A DNA stretch of 64,000 nt from Linanthus parryae (GCA_023055425.1 JALGPY010000006.1:69534127-69598126), one strand, 5' to 3'. Positions 22,933 to 34,747 are shown, counted from the stretch's first letter. The notes: generated from the sequence alone by a model not told the origin. Numbers and translations are program-made.

Positions 22933-23282
22933 CAATGTTATTTTATTTATTTCATTAGTGATCCTAGCCTATTGACACAGTTTGGATGTGAGATAGGATT
23001 CTCTAAACTAGGGTTTGTTTATGGATTGAAATCATGCTTAATTTTTACTTTTCTTTTCAATTATTCACATGCTATGATGCTTAATTCCTAGTGTTAAAGG
23101 GGTCATGACGCGAAACACTACTTTTCCATAAGAGCGTGTGACAAGGAACTTATTTAGTTTTTTTGAGATGTGATTGAAAATTGTGAATCACCGAGATCGA
23201 AAGGAGAAGTGAATAGGATTGGCTAGTAATGGTAGATTCAGTAAGATTGTTCATCTCTTTCGTGAAAAGGTGAATCGACATG
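22933..23282. other. Short spacer between copia C and copia A
   Basis: No gene. Phrases such as ACTAGGGTTTGTTTATGGATT and CACCGAGATCGAAAGG resemble the transcribed half of Athila-type LTRs. This may be a scrap of another LTR, but I cannot place its ends. Confidence 0.35.
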
Positions 23283-24701
23283 TGTTGGAGAATGCCCTAG
23301 AGGCAATCAATTTCTTGTGGCATTTATGTGGATTTACCATTCATTATGTTATCGATATGGAGATATCTTGTCATGAATGAAGTCCTTAGAATATAAATGT
23401 TATATTTTTAAATATCCCTAGTCGATTATATTTATTAAGATAACAATCAACTATATACTAGTATGGGGTTGGATTGATATGGAGATATCATGATCCAACA
23501 CATGTGTATGCATTAGGAGTATTGTCATACCGGATTGACCCAATTACGAGAAGGCTACATACAAGTTATGTAAAGTCACAAGCGCTTCTCGTAGTGACAA
23601 CGGTATTGTCATCCTTAGACTTCATGTCACTAGATCCTCAAGTTGTGGAGTATTTTGTTTTGACATCGTCAAACGCTACACCGTAACTGGGTAGTAATAG
23701 AGGCGTTAATCGGACACAATTGGAAGGAAGCTTAGAGATGGTAGTGAAGTAGATAGGATTTGTCCCTCCCACATAACGGGAGAAAATATCCGTGGCCACT
23801 CGAGGGGTAGTGCTTATAGAATGTATGGTCAGACTCAGATAAATCAATATGGGATATTGATGTTATCTGCATGGATAAGACTATTCCCAGGATTGAAAAA
23901 TTATGGATTGGATATACGAGTGTGACTTGTATGTCTCGTGTCCAATCCGAATATAGAGACAAAAGGATGAGACAATACTTGCACAAGGTTTGTCGGATTA
24001 CTGACTATTTATATTAGTGGGATGACATGGATGTGTTGCCACACACCGCTCCATGTTAGTAATCGTTACTACCAACTATGTAGAAACCTATGGGGTCACA
24101 CTCCCAATGGATTAAACTGGACATGGGAATTAATTAATATGATTAATTAAATAGAATGATTAATACGCAACTAATTGCAAACTTAATAGGACTAATTTGC
24201 AAGTTATACTAATTCGTGTATGGACAGGATTAGAAGAGGGGCTAATATGTAGTTAACAAGGAGTTGTTAGACTATATAAAGGACACTCCTAGCTTATTTT
24301 CTCACTGATGCTCATAACACACATTGAGTGAGAGAGAACAAAGCAAGGAGAGAGATTAGACAACGAGGGCCGAACCCCTCCTCATCCTCCCCTCTACCCG
24401 TCGGCCTCAAGAGAGATGTGGCGCCCGTGTTTTGCTCCGATTTGCGTGATTATTCTTCTTCTTCCTTCTTCATCCCTAGCTAGCACAAAGGTGTGGAGGA
24501 TCCGAAAACATTCCAAGGAGTGGACTAGCCGTGGAGACGCGAACATTATTTTGCGTTTGAAGTCATCCTAGGAGACAAATAAGGTAAGTGTTACTAAATC
24601 CTTTACTATCGTTATGATGTCTCTTCCTGTGATCCTTGGAGGGTCTTGTGCGGATCTTAATTATTATTTTTCTACTGCGTAATCCGTTACAAAATCCTAC
24701 A
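23283..24701 (+). repeat. Copia A 5' LTR
   Basis: This 1419-bp LTR begins TGTTGGAGAATGCCCTAGAG and ends AATCCTACA. It matches the solo LTR at 5134-6543 and, more distantly, the copia B LTRs. ORFs inside it are not conserved among the copies. Confidence 0.85.
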
Positions 24702-24702
24702 G

Positions 24703-24714
24703 TTGTATCAGAGC
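24703..24714 (+). promoter_or_regulatory. Copia A primer binding site (initiator tRNA-Met)
   Basis: TTGTATCAGAGC lies one base after the LTR, one change away from the standard TGGTATCAGAGC. Confidence 0.85.
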
Positions 24715-26559
24715 AACATGTTAACTTAGTTTATGTGTTACAATTATGTCAAGTTACACTTTAATTATTTTTATCTCGTAAAACGGACAAATCAAGCATA
24801 ATTGATGGAATTTGAATATGATTTAACCAAACAAGACCTTATTTTACATAAGATGTCGAAATTAGTGAATTGGGATCACATAGGATGTGAAATGTTTGAT
24901 CTAAAGAACTACGGTTTGATCACAAGTTGGAAAAAGGAGTTTTTCCAATTTGGAAACAACTAAACTTTGGCAACAAGGGAAAGAGTTGTTTTTCAAACAA
25001 CCCCTCGGATTTCGACCACCCTTGGGACCGCCCCCTCTTCTTTTCCGCCCAAGCAAGCCTCGGTTTAGGGGTTTGGCCATAGTGATGGTGGGCCCTCTTG
25101 GACCGTTCTAACCGTAGTATGTCCAAAATAAACTAAAATTGACCAAGCGCGTTTAAATTGAATTTTACGTTTTATGTGCTATTCCAATGGTGACTGGATA
25201 CGGCCTTAGATGTAGATGTTATGAATGTTTATTTTTTGTGATTTGTTTTTACGACCTGTGAGCCGGTAAAATTAACGTAATAATTAATTAGGTTTTACGG
25301 CCTGCGAGCCGGTCTTCTTCTCAACTTGCGAGATCTTTCTATTTAGTATAGATGCTAGCTAGTATTAGATAGAGTAGATTATAGTCAAGACGTGGAGAAG
25401 AAGAAGCCTAATGAGTTAAAGAATCACAAGATGGAGCATTCCACAAGGCTAAGGAGCATGGAGCATTCCACAAGCTATGGAGCATGGACCAAAAAGATGG
25501 AGGCACATGGAGATGAGCTTGCTATTCTTAGGGTTCATAGATATTCTCATTGGCCTGGGATTATCTTAGTCTAGGAGGCCATATCCATATCACGGTTTTA
25601 ATTTTTGTAGTTGTTTATTTATTTTCTTATTATTTATTGTTGGTGTATGGATGATACAAGCAAAATTGATAATAAGATAATTAACAACCGGATCTTTTAT
25701 TTTGGGATTGCCCAACCCAAATAAGTAGATCAGTTGATATGGATCAACAAAATAATTAAAATTGAAAGGAAAATCCCTCAAATTTAAATATTGCGTTTTG
25801 CCTTCTCGTTACTTAAACACTCATCATGATCAAGCTTTGCATAGCTCATGCGTGCCAAAGTAGGGAGACTTGGTCCATCATGATGTGATGCGATGGCACA
25901 AGCAAGTAATTTGCAACTGTTGGAGTAAGACGTTGGACGCAACTAAGTGATTTTAATGGGATTAAATGCCTAAATGCAACCAATTGGGATTATCTATGAG
26001 TAGATAAATAAGGATTTATTTGTCCAATTTAACCAAGAGTTGCATGGGGATGAAATTGGAATGATTCATACCTAAATAACTAATTTTTGCGTGACTTGCC
26101 AAAGCAAGCTAAAAAAGAAGTGAAATATGGATCTTGGCACACTAACAAAAATATAATGATATTTTCCGCATTAATATGAAGGGTTAATAATCCAAGAAAA
26201 ATAGTGGGAAGTATATTTGAAAATTTAAGTCCTTGTAGAATAAAGTACAACGTCAAAAAAAATTTGCATAATCCTTTTTTGTTGAATACCCACGGCATTT
26301 AACAAACAAAAACGCAACTTTATGTCTTTGAGAAGGACAAGCTATCTGGAATCTATTTTCTAGACTGGTATAAGATTGAGAATTGTTCTCAAACAAAACA
26401 AATACAAAATTTTGTACATAGAGCATAAAGTTCTCCTTCCACATACTGCCAATAAAACTAAAACCTAATGGGAAGGAACATCAAAGAATGGTTCTTTTTA
26501 TGTCACTTGCCTCGTGTTAGCTTCCATGAACTCGGAGCTTTGTAAGCAAGAGGAGAGAC
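24715..26559 (+). pseudogene. Copia A leader and decayed gag region
   Basis: No long frame survives. The motif TTTACGGCCTGCGAGCC occurs twice (near 25250 and 25293) and again in copia B (near 57945 and 57990), inverted. From about 25790 the sequence matches the reverse complement of the copia B gag region. The 60-codon ORF at 25392-25574 comes from a local duplication around ATGGAGCATTCCACAAG and is not a credible gene. Confidence 0.55.
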
Positions 26560-26850
26560 ATGGTGATAGCCTGAAAATGGGATTAGTCTGGGACATCTTT
26601 TTACCATTGGTTCTAATCCTGTGAGAGTTGAGTTTGCCAGCTTATTTTCCATCTGATACGAGGCAGAGACTTATAGGACATGATTGTAAGATTTGAGTAA
26701 TTTCATGTATAATTTTGTTTGTTGGATATGATCGCGGGTACATGTTATGATGTGCAGGTAACAGGTGCCGAGAAATGCATGAGATTGACTTGGATTTGGA
26801 GGCAGCGTATCAGGAAAGCTGAGCAGAAAAGTGCAGAAAATTCTAAGTTG

Positions 26851-27148
26851 TGCGTTCAAACGCAGGGGAGCTGCGTTCAAACGCACCACATGGCAGCAGG
26901 AAGAAAAACGGCAGAAAAGAGGCTAAGTTGTGCGTTCAGACGCACAGACCTGCGTTCAAACGCAGGACTCGACTCAGGAATGTGAAAGACCAAGTTGTGC
27001 GTTCAAACGCAGGTGAGCTGCGTTCAAACGCACAAGTCCGAGAGGCCAGGAGACAGAAGAGAAAATTGGTTAAGGCCTGCGTTCAAACGCAGGAGATGTG
27101 CGTTCAGACGCACTGCGTTTGAACGCAGGGGAGTTGCGTTCGAACGCA
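26851..27148 (+). repeat. Athila-1 5' LTR palindrome array, 10 copies in 5 pairs
   Basis: Copies of TGCGTTCAAACGCA or close variants start at 26851/26872, 26931/26951, 26998/27019, 27078/27099 and 27114/27135. Spacings inside the pairs are 21, 20, 21, 21 and 21 bp. Pair starts are 80, 67, 80 and 36 bp apart. Three first members follow AAGTTG. Peptides read across the array (CVQTQ and RSNAG repeats) are a by-product. Confidence 0.95.
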
Positions 27149-27231
27149 AGTGTGGTTTCCAGAAGCTTCCAGGACGGGGGTTTTGAGGGTAGAACAGGAA
27201 TTTCGTGCATCAGTTTTGGAGACTGTGGCAG

Positions 27232-27240
27232 TATAAAAGG
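27232..27240 (+). promoter_or_regulatory. Athila-1 LTR TATA box
   Basis: TATAAAAGG begins 84 bp after the last base of the palindrome array (83 bp between). This is the likely LTR promoter. The 3' LTR has the same box at 38556, again 83 bp after its array. Confidence 0.8.
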
Positions 27241-28239
27241 AGGTGTCCCAGCACAGAATTAGGGTTACACTCACACATCCACAATCATCATCACAGCAGC
27301 CAGTTTCAGAGCCGTCAAGATTGGAGCAGAGCAGGAATGGAGCAGTTTTTCAGTATTCAGCCATAAACTTGTTTGATCTTTTCTCTCTTATGAAACAGTG
27401 TTTTTCAATAATGCAATCTAGCTAAACCTTTTTCCTATGTTCTTGGTGAACCAAGGGTTTATGAATTCAGCAGACTGGGTTGTTTGATTTTCAGATGCAT
27501 GACTAGTTGAAGTCTTAATACAAGATGGATTGTTTATTATCTTGTCTTTGATTTTATTTACATACATGAATGTCTTGATCACCCAGGAGTGTTATAGACA
27601 GGATCTGGTGCGCGAGAGTGGCCAGTGAGAGTTAGGAAGAGAAGACAGGATTTAGTACTCTGCCATGATGGACCGAGAGGTGAAAAGAATCAGGGGACTA
27701 GCCCAGAAGCATTAGACCAACTGCTAGACGTTTAGGGGGAGACCGAGAGGAGAACCTGTAACCCTAGCAGACTTAGAACGAACCTGCAGATTTAGGTGGA
27801 CCGAGAGGACCCGAAAATCTGCAGGAGAGTGACAGGTGCATGAGACCGAGAGGAGATTGTACTATTGGTATGCTGGCATAAACAAAACTACTGTGTGTTT
27901 CTGAAATCAAATACACCAGGCAAGCTGGAGAGTAACCCTAGGGGATCCTGGGACCTAGATTCTTAGAATTATCGACTTTTACAACGACCACAATTCCTGA
28001 AAATTACCTAAAAGAAAAATAAAATAAGCTTTTCTAAATATTGTTTTATTTACTGCATTAGTGAGTAGAATCACATCCCAACCTTCCTCCTTTTTACAGG
28101 CTTTGTGTCTAATTCTTTTTCTAATAAGTAAAACTTAAACTGTTCTCGAGGGTTCGACAACCAGAGTCACAAATACATACTCTATATTACTTGATCGTAC
28201 ACTTGCGAAAAAGCAGATAGGTTTACGCTGTCAAGTTTT

Positions 28240-28257
28240 TGGCGCCGTTGCCGGGGA
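28240..28257 (+). promoter_or_regulatory. Athila-1 primer binding site (tRNA-Asp)
   Basis: TGGCGCCGTTGCCGGGGA lies six bases after the LTR. It complements the 3' end of plant tRNA-Asp and is the typical Athila primer site. Confidence 0.95.
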
Positions 28258-28378
28258 ACGGTTACAGTTTTTCTTAAAAAGACATTAGAATAAGTCTCAA
28301 AGCTTTTTCTTTTCCTTTTACGTTTATTTTCCTTTGACTTATTGCTCTTGAATTCTGATTTTCAGGTTATTCTAGTAT

Positions 28379-29614
28379 ATGTCCAGATTGCCTAGAAAAC
28401 TGGTATCACCACTTGAAGATCCCGAAAAACTTTTCAGAGAGCAAAGTCGCAGACACCGAGCCGCGATGTCTGAGCACGGAGAAGACGCGCCAACCGAAAC
28501 AGGAACACCCACAGGACAGCAGCAACGTACTCCAGCACAGATGGCTCTTTACATTGAAGAGCTGATAGCAGCAGGCTTTGCTGCCAGGAACAATCAGAGG
28601 ACTTACAACAGGTCTGGAAGGGCGATAGTCGAAAATTTTGAAGTCCCAACCGGAGGAAATCAACCAGCTATCGTAGTGCCACCCATTACAGCAGAGCACT
28701 TCGATCTGAAATCATCCACCATTCAGACCGCCAAGACTCATTGTCCTTTCAATGGGAAAGCAGATGAAGATCCAAACGACTTCCTTGGAAAGTTCGAAGA
28801 CTACTGCAACAAGATTAAGTATAGAGGAGTCGAAGCGGATACGCTAAAGCTAATTTTATTCCCATACTGCTTGTTCGGAACAGCAAAAGACTGGCTGGAG
28901 GCAAGACCTCCGAGGTCTATCACTACCTGGGAAGGGTGTGTTACAGATTTTTTGGCAAAATTCTACCCCGCATCCCGTGTTATCAAGCTGCAGAGTGAGA
29001 TCTTATCTTTCAAACAGAAGATGGCGGAAACGGTGGTAGACGCATGGGACAGGCTGATGAGACTCGTTAAAAAATGCCCCAATCACGGCTTCGGGGACGC
29101 AAAAATTTTGCAGGTATTCTACCATGCTCTTGACAGGGAGAATGCTGACAGGATTGATAGGGAAGCTGGGGGTAACATTCTATACCATGTGGATAAGGAT
29201 GGAGCATATGAACTGATGAAACAATTAGCCAAACAGGATACTCGCCTGTTTGATGACCGCAGGCTCACAGCGATAGCAGAACTAGTGGCTGATGACAGGA
29301 TTGACAATCTCACGAAAGTGGTACATGACTTAGTTAAAAAGGTGTATACAGAGAAGAAGCCCGTGGCATCAGTAGACGAACCTGACCTTGACGCAGCAAT
29401 TCTGGAGCTTCAGACCGAAGATGCCAATTATGTTCAGCAGCAGTGGGATCTGAAACGCTACAGACCAGGCACACGCGATCATCCAGGGTTTCGTTACGGA
29501 AACCCCAATGCAGCAGTCTATGCACCAGGATTCCAGCACAGGCCACAGGCACAACAGACAGCCCCAGCACAGCACGCACCAGCAGCACCACCACAGCTAA
29601 ATTTATCACAGTAA
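28379..29614 (+). pseudogene. Athila-1 gag, ended by a premature stop
   Basis: The reading frame starts at ATG 28379 (MSRLPRKLVSPLEDPEKLF), the same place as in Athila-2. The capsid-type gag core spans roughly residues 120-260 (CPFNGKADEDPNDFLGKFED, LFGTAKDWLEARPPRSITTW, AWDRLMRLVKKCPNHGFGDA). A Gln/Ala/Pro-rich segment follows. In Athila-2 the frame continues straight into protease. Here a C-to-T type change makes TAA at 29612-29614, after LNLSQ. The frame beyond is unchanged, so this is a single nonsense mutation separating gag from pol. Gag builds the cytoplasmic particle. Confidence 0.9.
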
Positions 29615-32600
29615 CATTTTGAGTCCTATATGGAGAAATTTAATAAGCAATGGGAAACTAGATTTGCGCAGATGGAGTCATTAACTGCCGATGTAAGCCA
29701 AATGAAAATTGCTATCCGCAACTTGGAGGTACAGAATGGTCAGCTTGCACAGAACCAGGTAGAACGAGCCCCAGGGAATTTACCGTCAAATACAGTGAAC
29801 AATCCACGCGCTGAAATCAATGCTATCACAACTCGGAGTGGAATTGCACTGCAGGATCCACCGTATCCCAGTCATGCACGTGCAGAGAAGTCAAAGATCA
29901 TTGAACACGAAGTGTTTGACAGGGAAAACAGTTCAACCGCTAACCCTCAGAAAAGGGGTTCGGTCGAGCAGGAAGCAGAGCAGACTAATGAGGGTAGTCC
30001 AGAAACAGTGCCAATCTCTAAGGAGGTACCTTACCCTCTGAAGACACGTAAGAGAGATGACAGCAAAGACTACGCCAGATTTCTGGAGGTATTCAAGCAA
30101 TTACAGATAAACATACCTTTTGCCGAAGCACTTGCCAAATTGCCTACTTACGCGAAATTTCTCAAAGACATATTGTATGGGAGAAGGCGAATGAGTGACT
30201 TCGAAACAGTGAATCTGACGGCAGAAGCGAGCAGTTGTGTGAAAAATGGTCTACCACTGAAAAAGAAAGACCCTGGCAGTTTTGTTATTCCAGTAACTCT
30301 GGGCAGTGCATACACAGGAAAAGCCTTATGCGACTTGGGTGCCAGCATCAACCTGATGCCACTGACCATCTTCAAAAGTCTGGGAGTCGGTGAACCACGT
30401 CCAACAAGAATTATGCTTCAAATGGCTGACAGATCTGTGAAACCTGCCTATGGAGTAATTGAAGATATCCTGGTAAAAGTTGGAGAGCTTATTTTTCCAG
30501 CAGATTTTTTGATACTGGATATGGAGGCCGGAGAGGTCCCGCTAATCTTGGGCAGACCCTTCCTAGCAACTGGTGAAGCCATTATTAACTGCAAAAGTGG
30601 AGAGCTGTCCATGCAAATCAATGAAGAAAAAGTGAAATTCAACGTCTTCAAATCTCTCCAGCTTCCTGACCATTATGGGCATGAAAACTGTTTTGCGGTA
30701 GAAGTAATTGATGATCTGGAGAGTGAGGAGATGGAAAATTTATGGGAGGAATTTGAGGACATGTATCCAGAGGAAACAGAGGAGCAACAGACTGAGCAGA
30801 TCATGGGAACAGAGAGCTGGGTCACTCTATATAAGGATGAAGGAGGCGAGCAGAAAATTACACTGGTCCCATCACTCCAGGAACCACCAGTCCTGGAATT
30901 AAAACAGTTGCCAGACCACCTCAGGTACGCTTTTATTGGTGAAAATAATACTCTGCCGGTAATTGTTTCGTCTCTTTTATCTCAGGAACAGGAACAAAAG
31001 CTGCTGGAGGTACTTCGAGAGCATAAAGAAGCCATCGGATGGACAATTGCGGACCTAAAGGGAATCAGTCCTGATTACTGCAAGCACAAAATAAGAATTG
31101 AAGAAGGAAAGAAGCCAGTCATCCAGCCTCAACGGAGACTAAACCCAATTATGAAATATGTGGTACGTAAGGAGGTCATGAAGTGGTTAGAAGCAGGAAT
31201 TATATACCCCATATCAGACAGCACCTGGGTCAGTCCTGTCCTGTGTGCACCAAAGAAAGGGGGTATTACAGTAGTACAAAATGCTGATCAGGTGCAGATC
31301 GCCCAGCGCACTGTCACTGGCTGGCGAATCTGTATGGACTATCGGAAGCTGAACGATGCAACACTGAAAGACCACTTTCCGATGCCATTCATGGACCAGA
31401 TGTTGGACAGACTGGCTCACCATGCTTATTACTGCTTCCTTGACGGGTACTCTGGCTACAACCAGATCTATATAAATCTAGAAGATCAAGAAAAGACGAC
31501 GTTCACCTGCCCATACGGAACGTTTGCCTTTAGAAGAATGCCATTTGGATTATGCAATGCTCCAGCAACATTCCAAAGATGTATGATGGCCATTTTCTCT
31601 GACATGATAGAGAAAAATTTGGAAGTTTTCATGGACAATTTTTCGTTATTTGGGGACAGCTTTGAAGACTGCTTATACCATCTGGCCAGAGTTCAGACTC
31701 GCTGCAGAAAAACTAACTTGGTACTCAACTGGGAAAAATGCCACTTCATGGTTACAGAAGGAATAGTGTTGGGACACAGGATTTCCAGCAAAGGAATGGA
31801 AGTAGACAGGGCAAAGATAGAGGTGATCAAGCAGCTACCATACCCAACCACAGTGAAGGCAATTAAGAGTTTTTTGGGTCATGCAGGATTTTACAGAAGG
31901 TTTATCAAAGATTTCTCAAAAATTACAAAGCCACTATGTAATTTGTTGGGAAAGGATGTGCCCTTCATATTTGACGAAGCCTGCAAAGAAGCCTTTGACG
32001 TGCTTAAAGACAGGCTGACAACTGCGCCCATTATCACAACGCCAGATTGGACCCTCCCATTCGAGCTGATGTGCGACGCCAGTGATTACGCAGTGGGCGC
32101 AGTACAGGGACAGCGAAAAGATAAAGTGTGCAGTGTCATTTACTATGCCAGCAGGGTCCTGAATGAGGCACAGATCAATTACGGGACTACAGAGAAGGAG
32201 CTGTTGGCAGTCGTTTTTGCGCTGAATAAGTTCAGATCCTACCTGGTAGGTTCAAAAGTCATCATATTCACAGATCACAGTGCACTGAAATACTTACTGG
32301 AGAAGAAGGATGCAAAGCCAAGGTTGCTGCGTTGGATTCTGCTGATGCAGGAATTTGATGTCGAAATCAGGGATAAAAAGGGAGTTGAAAATGTGGTAGT
32401 TGATCATCTATCTCGCCTGGAAAACCCTACAGAAGAATTGGTACCAATTCAAGAAAATTTTCCGGATGAACATATTATGAAGATCAAGACCAACAGACGG
32501 CCCTGGTATTATGCCATAGCCAATTATTTGGTCAATGGAGCACTCCCTGAAGACATCACTCCTTGGCAGAAAAAGAAGTTTATTTCAGAATGCAGGCAAT

Positions 32601-33792
32601 ATTTCTGGGACGATCCTTATCTATTCAAGCAAGGGGCAGATAATATTCTCCGTCGTTGCATTCCATGTCACGAGATTTTGGAGGTAATTCAGCACTGCCA
32701 CTCAGCACAATGTGGGGGGCACTTCAGCGGACCGAGAACAGCCCACAAAGTGCTGCAGTCAAGATTTTTTCTGGCCAACAGTCTTCAAGGATTGCCATGA
32801 TTATGCGCAGAGTTGTGATCGCTTCCAACGGACAGGAAATATTTCCCAGCGAAATGAAATGCCCATGAAACTTTGGCAGGAAGTCGAGCCTTTCGACGTT
32901 TGGGGTATTGATTTTATGGGTACATTCCCTTCGTCTCTGGGAAATCTCTGCATCTTACTGGCAGTAGACTACGTGTCAAAATGGGTGGAAGCAATAGCCT
33001 GTCAGAAGAACGATGCGGCAGTCGTGGAAAGATTACTCAAACGTAATATCTTTACCAGATTCGGAACGCCAAGGGCCATGGTCAGTGATGAGGGTTCTCA
33101 TTTTATCAATAAGGTCTTCGCCAAGGTTCTAAAGCAGTACGGGGTGTTTATCCATAAGGTATCACTGCCTTATCACCCTCAGGCAAACGGGCAAGCAGAG
33201 GTGTCCAACAGGGAGATAAAGAGCATACTGGAAAAAAACTGTGAATCCTGGACGCAAGGACTGGTCATTAAAGCTGGATGACGCGCTCTGGCCGTACAGA
33301 ACTGCTTACAAAACCCCGCTGGGAATGTCCCCATACCAGCTGGTGTTTGGAAAAGCCTGTCACTTACCAGTAGAATTGGAGCACAAAGCATACTGGGCAA
33401 TCAAGCAGCTGAATATGGATCACAGTTTAGCAGGAAACAAAAGGAAGATGGCACTCTTCGAACTCGAGGAATTCCGTAAAACTGCTTTTGAGAGTGCCAA
33501 AATTTATAAAGAAAAAACAAAGAAGTGGCATGACAATCGCATTCTACCAAAGAAGATAGAAATCGGGCAGAAGGTTCTCCTTTACAACTCAAGGATGAAA
33601 TTCTATCCAGGGAAGCTGCGCTCAAGATGGTCTGGACCATTTATTGTGAAAGACATTACATCATGGGGAGTGGTGGAGTTGGAGACCCCAAGGGACAATA
33701 CAGTTTTCAAGGTGAATGGGAACAGAGTCAAGCCATACAGAGATCCTCAGGAGATCATAGAGGTAGAGGCAATCTACCTCGACCTTCCTTGA
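29615..33792 (+). pseudogene. Athila-1 pol: protease, reverse transcriptase, RNase H, integrase (broken)
   Basis: The main open stretch is 29630-32800 (1056 codons). Protease has CDLGASINLMP with DLGA near residue 235. RT has STWVSPVLCAPKKGG, PFGLCNAPATFQRCMM and the active site at residues 667-670, which reads FMDN instead of FMDD as in Athila-2. RNase H begins with [12 protein letters not shown], followed by [13 protein letters not shown]. Integrase starts with the zinc-binding part ([11 protein letters not shown]). Near 32770 an extra T shifts the frame. Integrase goes on at 32712-33281 ([33 protein letters not shown]), where one zinc cysteine is Phe (CDRFQRTG). An extra A near 33235 shifts it again, and the last part (33241-33792) ends at TGA. 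The enzyme set cannot work as it stands. Confidence 0.92.
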
Positions 33793-33842
33793 TCACAACG
33801 GAGGTAACAAAGTCGGGCTGTCGACTATAAATCACAAGCGCT

Positions 33843-33857
33843 GGTTGGGAGGCAACC
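33843..33857 (+). repeat. Post-integrase inverted repeat
   Basis: GGTTG-GGAGG-CAACC can fold into a small stem-loop about 50 bp after the pol stop. Athila-2 keeps the region on the other strand near 49983-49998, with a slightly changed arm. A similar GGGAGGCAACCC stretch is, as I recall, common after integrase in plant gypsy elements. Confidence 0.6.
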
Positions 33858-33967
33858 CAACATAGATTAGTTGTTTTTATATATTTTTTTAAAAAATGTT
33901 CATAATTCGAGAGAAAGGTGAGAAAGAGGGGTTTAATATGAATTCAGTGTTTCAGGAATCAGACGCG

Positions 33968-34494
33968 TGCGTTCAAACGCAGACAGCTTGCGTTCAAACG
34001 CAGAACCACCAACCGACCGAAGAAACACTGAAAATGGCTAACACTTTTGCATTCAAACGCAGACCACCTGAGTTCAAACGCAGATCACACAATGAATATT
34101 TCCAGCTAACAAGTTGTGCGTTCAGACGCACGAGTAGCGTTCAAACGCAAGAAGAAAAGATGGACTGGAAAAACCTAATGACGTGCGTTTAAACGCAGAG
34201 GGAGCGTTTGAACGCAAGAACCAATCAACAGAGAATTTCTAGAGAGAAGGCATGCGTTTAAACGCAGTTCACCTGCGTTCAAACGCAACTCAGCAGAAGA
34301 ATTGCATAAACAAGCAGTGCTTTAAACGCAAGTCATGTGCGTTCAAACGCAGTTCACCAAACCTAGAATATTTATAGATCTTCAAGTTGTGCGTTCAAAC
34401 GCACAAGCTGCGTTCAAATGCAGATCAAGAAAAATTCAAATTTCCAGAAAAAGTGAAGCGGTGCGTTCAAACGCAGAAGCTGCGTTCAAACGCA
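33968..34494 (+). repeat. Athila-1 internal palindrome array, 16 copies in 8 pairs
   Basis: Pairs start at 33968/33989, 34048/34069, 34117/34136, 34184/34203, 34253/34274, 34318/34338, 34390/34409 and 34462/34481. Spacings inside the pairs are 21, 21, 19, 19, 21, 20, 19 and 19 bp. Pair starts are 80, 69, 67, 69, 65, 72 and 72 bp apart. The consensus is TGCGTTCAAACGCA. Variants include TGCGTTTAAACGCA, decayed TGCATTCAAACGCA and TGCGTTCAAATGCA, and one copy with a 1-bp deletion (34318). The array fills the space between pol and the promoter-like region of ORF3. Confidence 0.95.
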
Positions 34495-34577
34495 CATTCA
34501 AGCGGGATCAGAAAATTTTGAAAAATTTGAAAAAATTTGAATTTAAGGGGCCATTCTGCAATTTCTGAAAGTTTGCC

Positions 34578-34586
34578 TATATATAC
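34578..34586 (+). promoter_or_regulatory. Candidate internal promoter for Athila-1 ORF3 (TATA box)
   Basis: TATATATAC (within CCTATATATACTG) begins 84 bp after the last palindrome base (83 bp between), as in the LTR. It lies about 310 bp before the ORF3 ATG. It is conserved in Athila-2 at 49206-49214. Promoter activity is an inference. Confidence 0.6.
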
Positions 34587-34733
34587 TGTACGGATGACAG
34601 TGACTCATTTTCACCCAAGTCAACCAGTTTTCAACTCTCTCTCTAGAAATTCTCTCTGCCCTAGCAGCCGCCAGAAGCAGTCAGCCGCCAGCAATCTCCG
34701 ACTACCACCGCAGGAACACCAGAAAGTCAGGAA

Positions 34734-34747
34734 CAGTGTGGGGGTGG
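34734..34747 (+). promoter_or_regulatory. Internal purine tract upstream of ORF3
   Basis: CAGTGTGGGGGTGG resembles the true 3' purine tract (TTTAGTGTGGGGGTATTT at 37863-37880). Athila-2 has its counterpart near 49048-49060. It may act as an additional plus-strand primer site. Confidence 0.5.

Larger units (their letters stand above)
26565..28233 (+). repeat. Athila-1 5' LTR
   Basis: 1669 bp, TGATAGCCTG...ACGCTGTCA. It contains a palindrome array (26851-27148), a TATA box (27232) and a transcribed part with repeated GACCGAGAGG blocks (near 27670-27850). The 3' LTR has eight more bases (CCCATTTTCAG region), which accounts for the length difference. Confidence 0.95.

Noticed and set aside
26719..27186. 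Overlapping ORFs with repeating CVQTQ and RSNAG peptides in LTRs and internal arrays
   Set aside because: They exist because the palindrome unit has no stop codon. Spacing of 19 and 20 bp breaks the frame, start codons differ, and all frames look alike. They are shadows of the DNA repeats.
33968..34494. CRISPR-like array
   Set aside because: Regular short repeats with unlike spacers, but the repeat is 14 bp, occurs in pairs, lies in plant retrotransposon LTRs, and has no cas gene.
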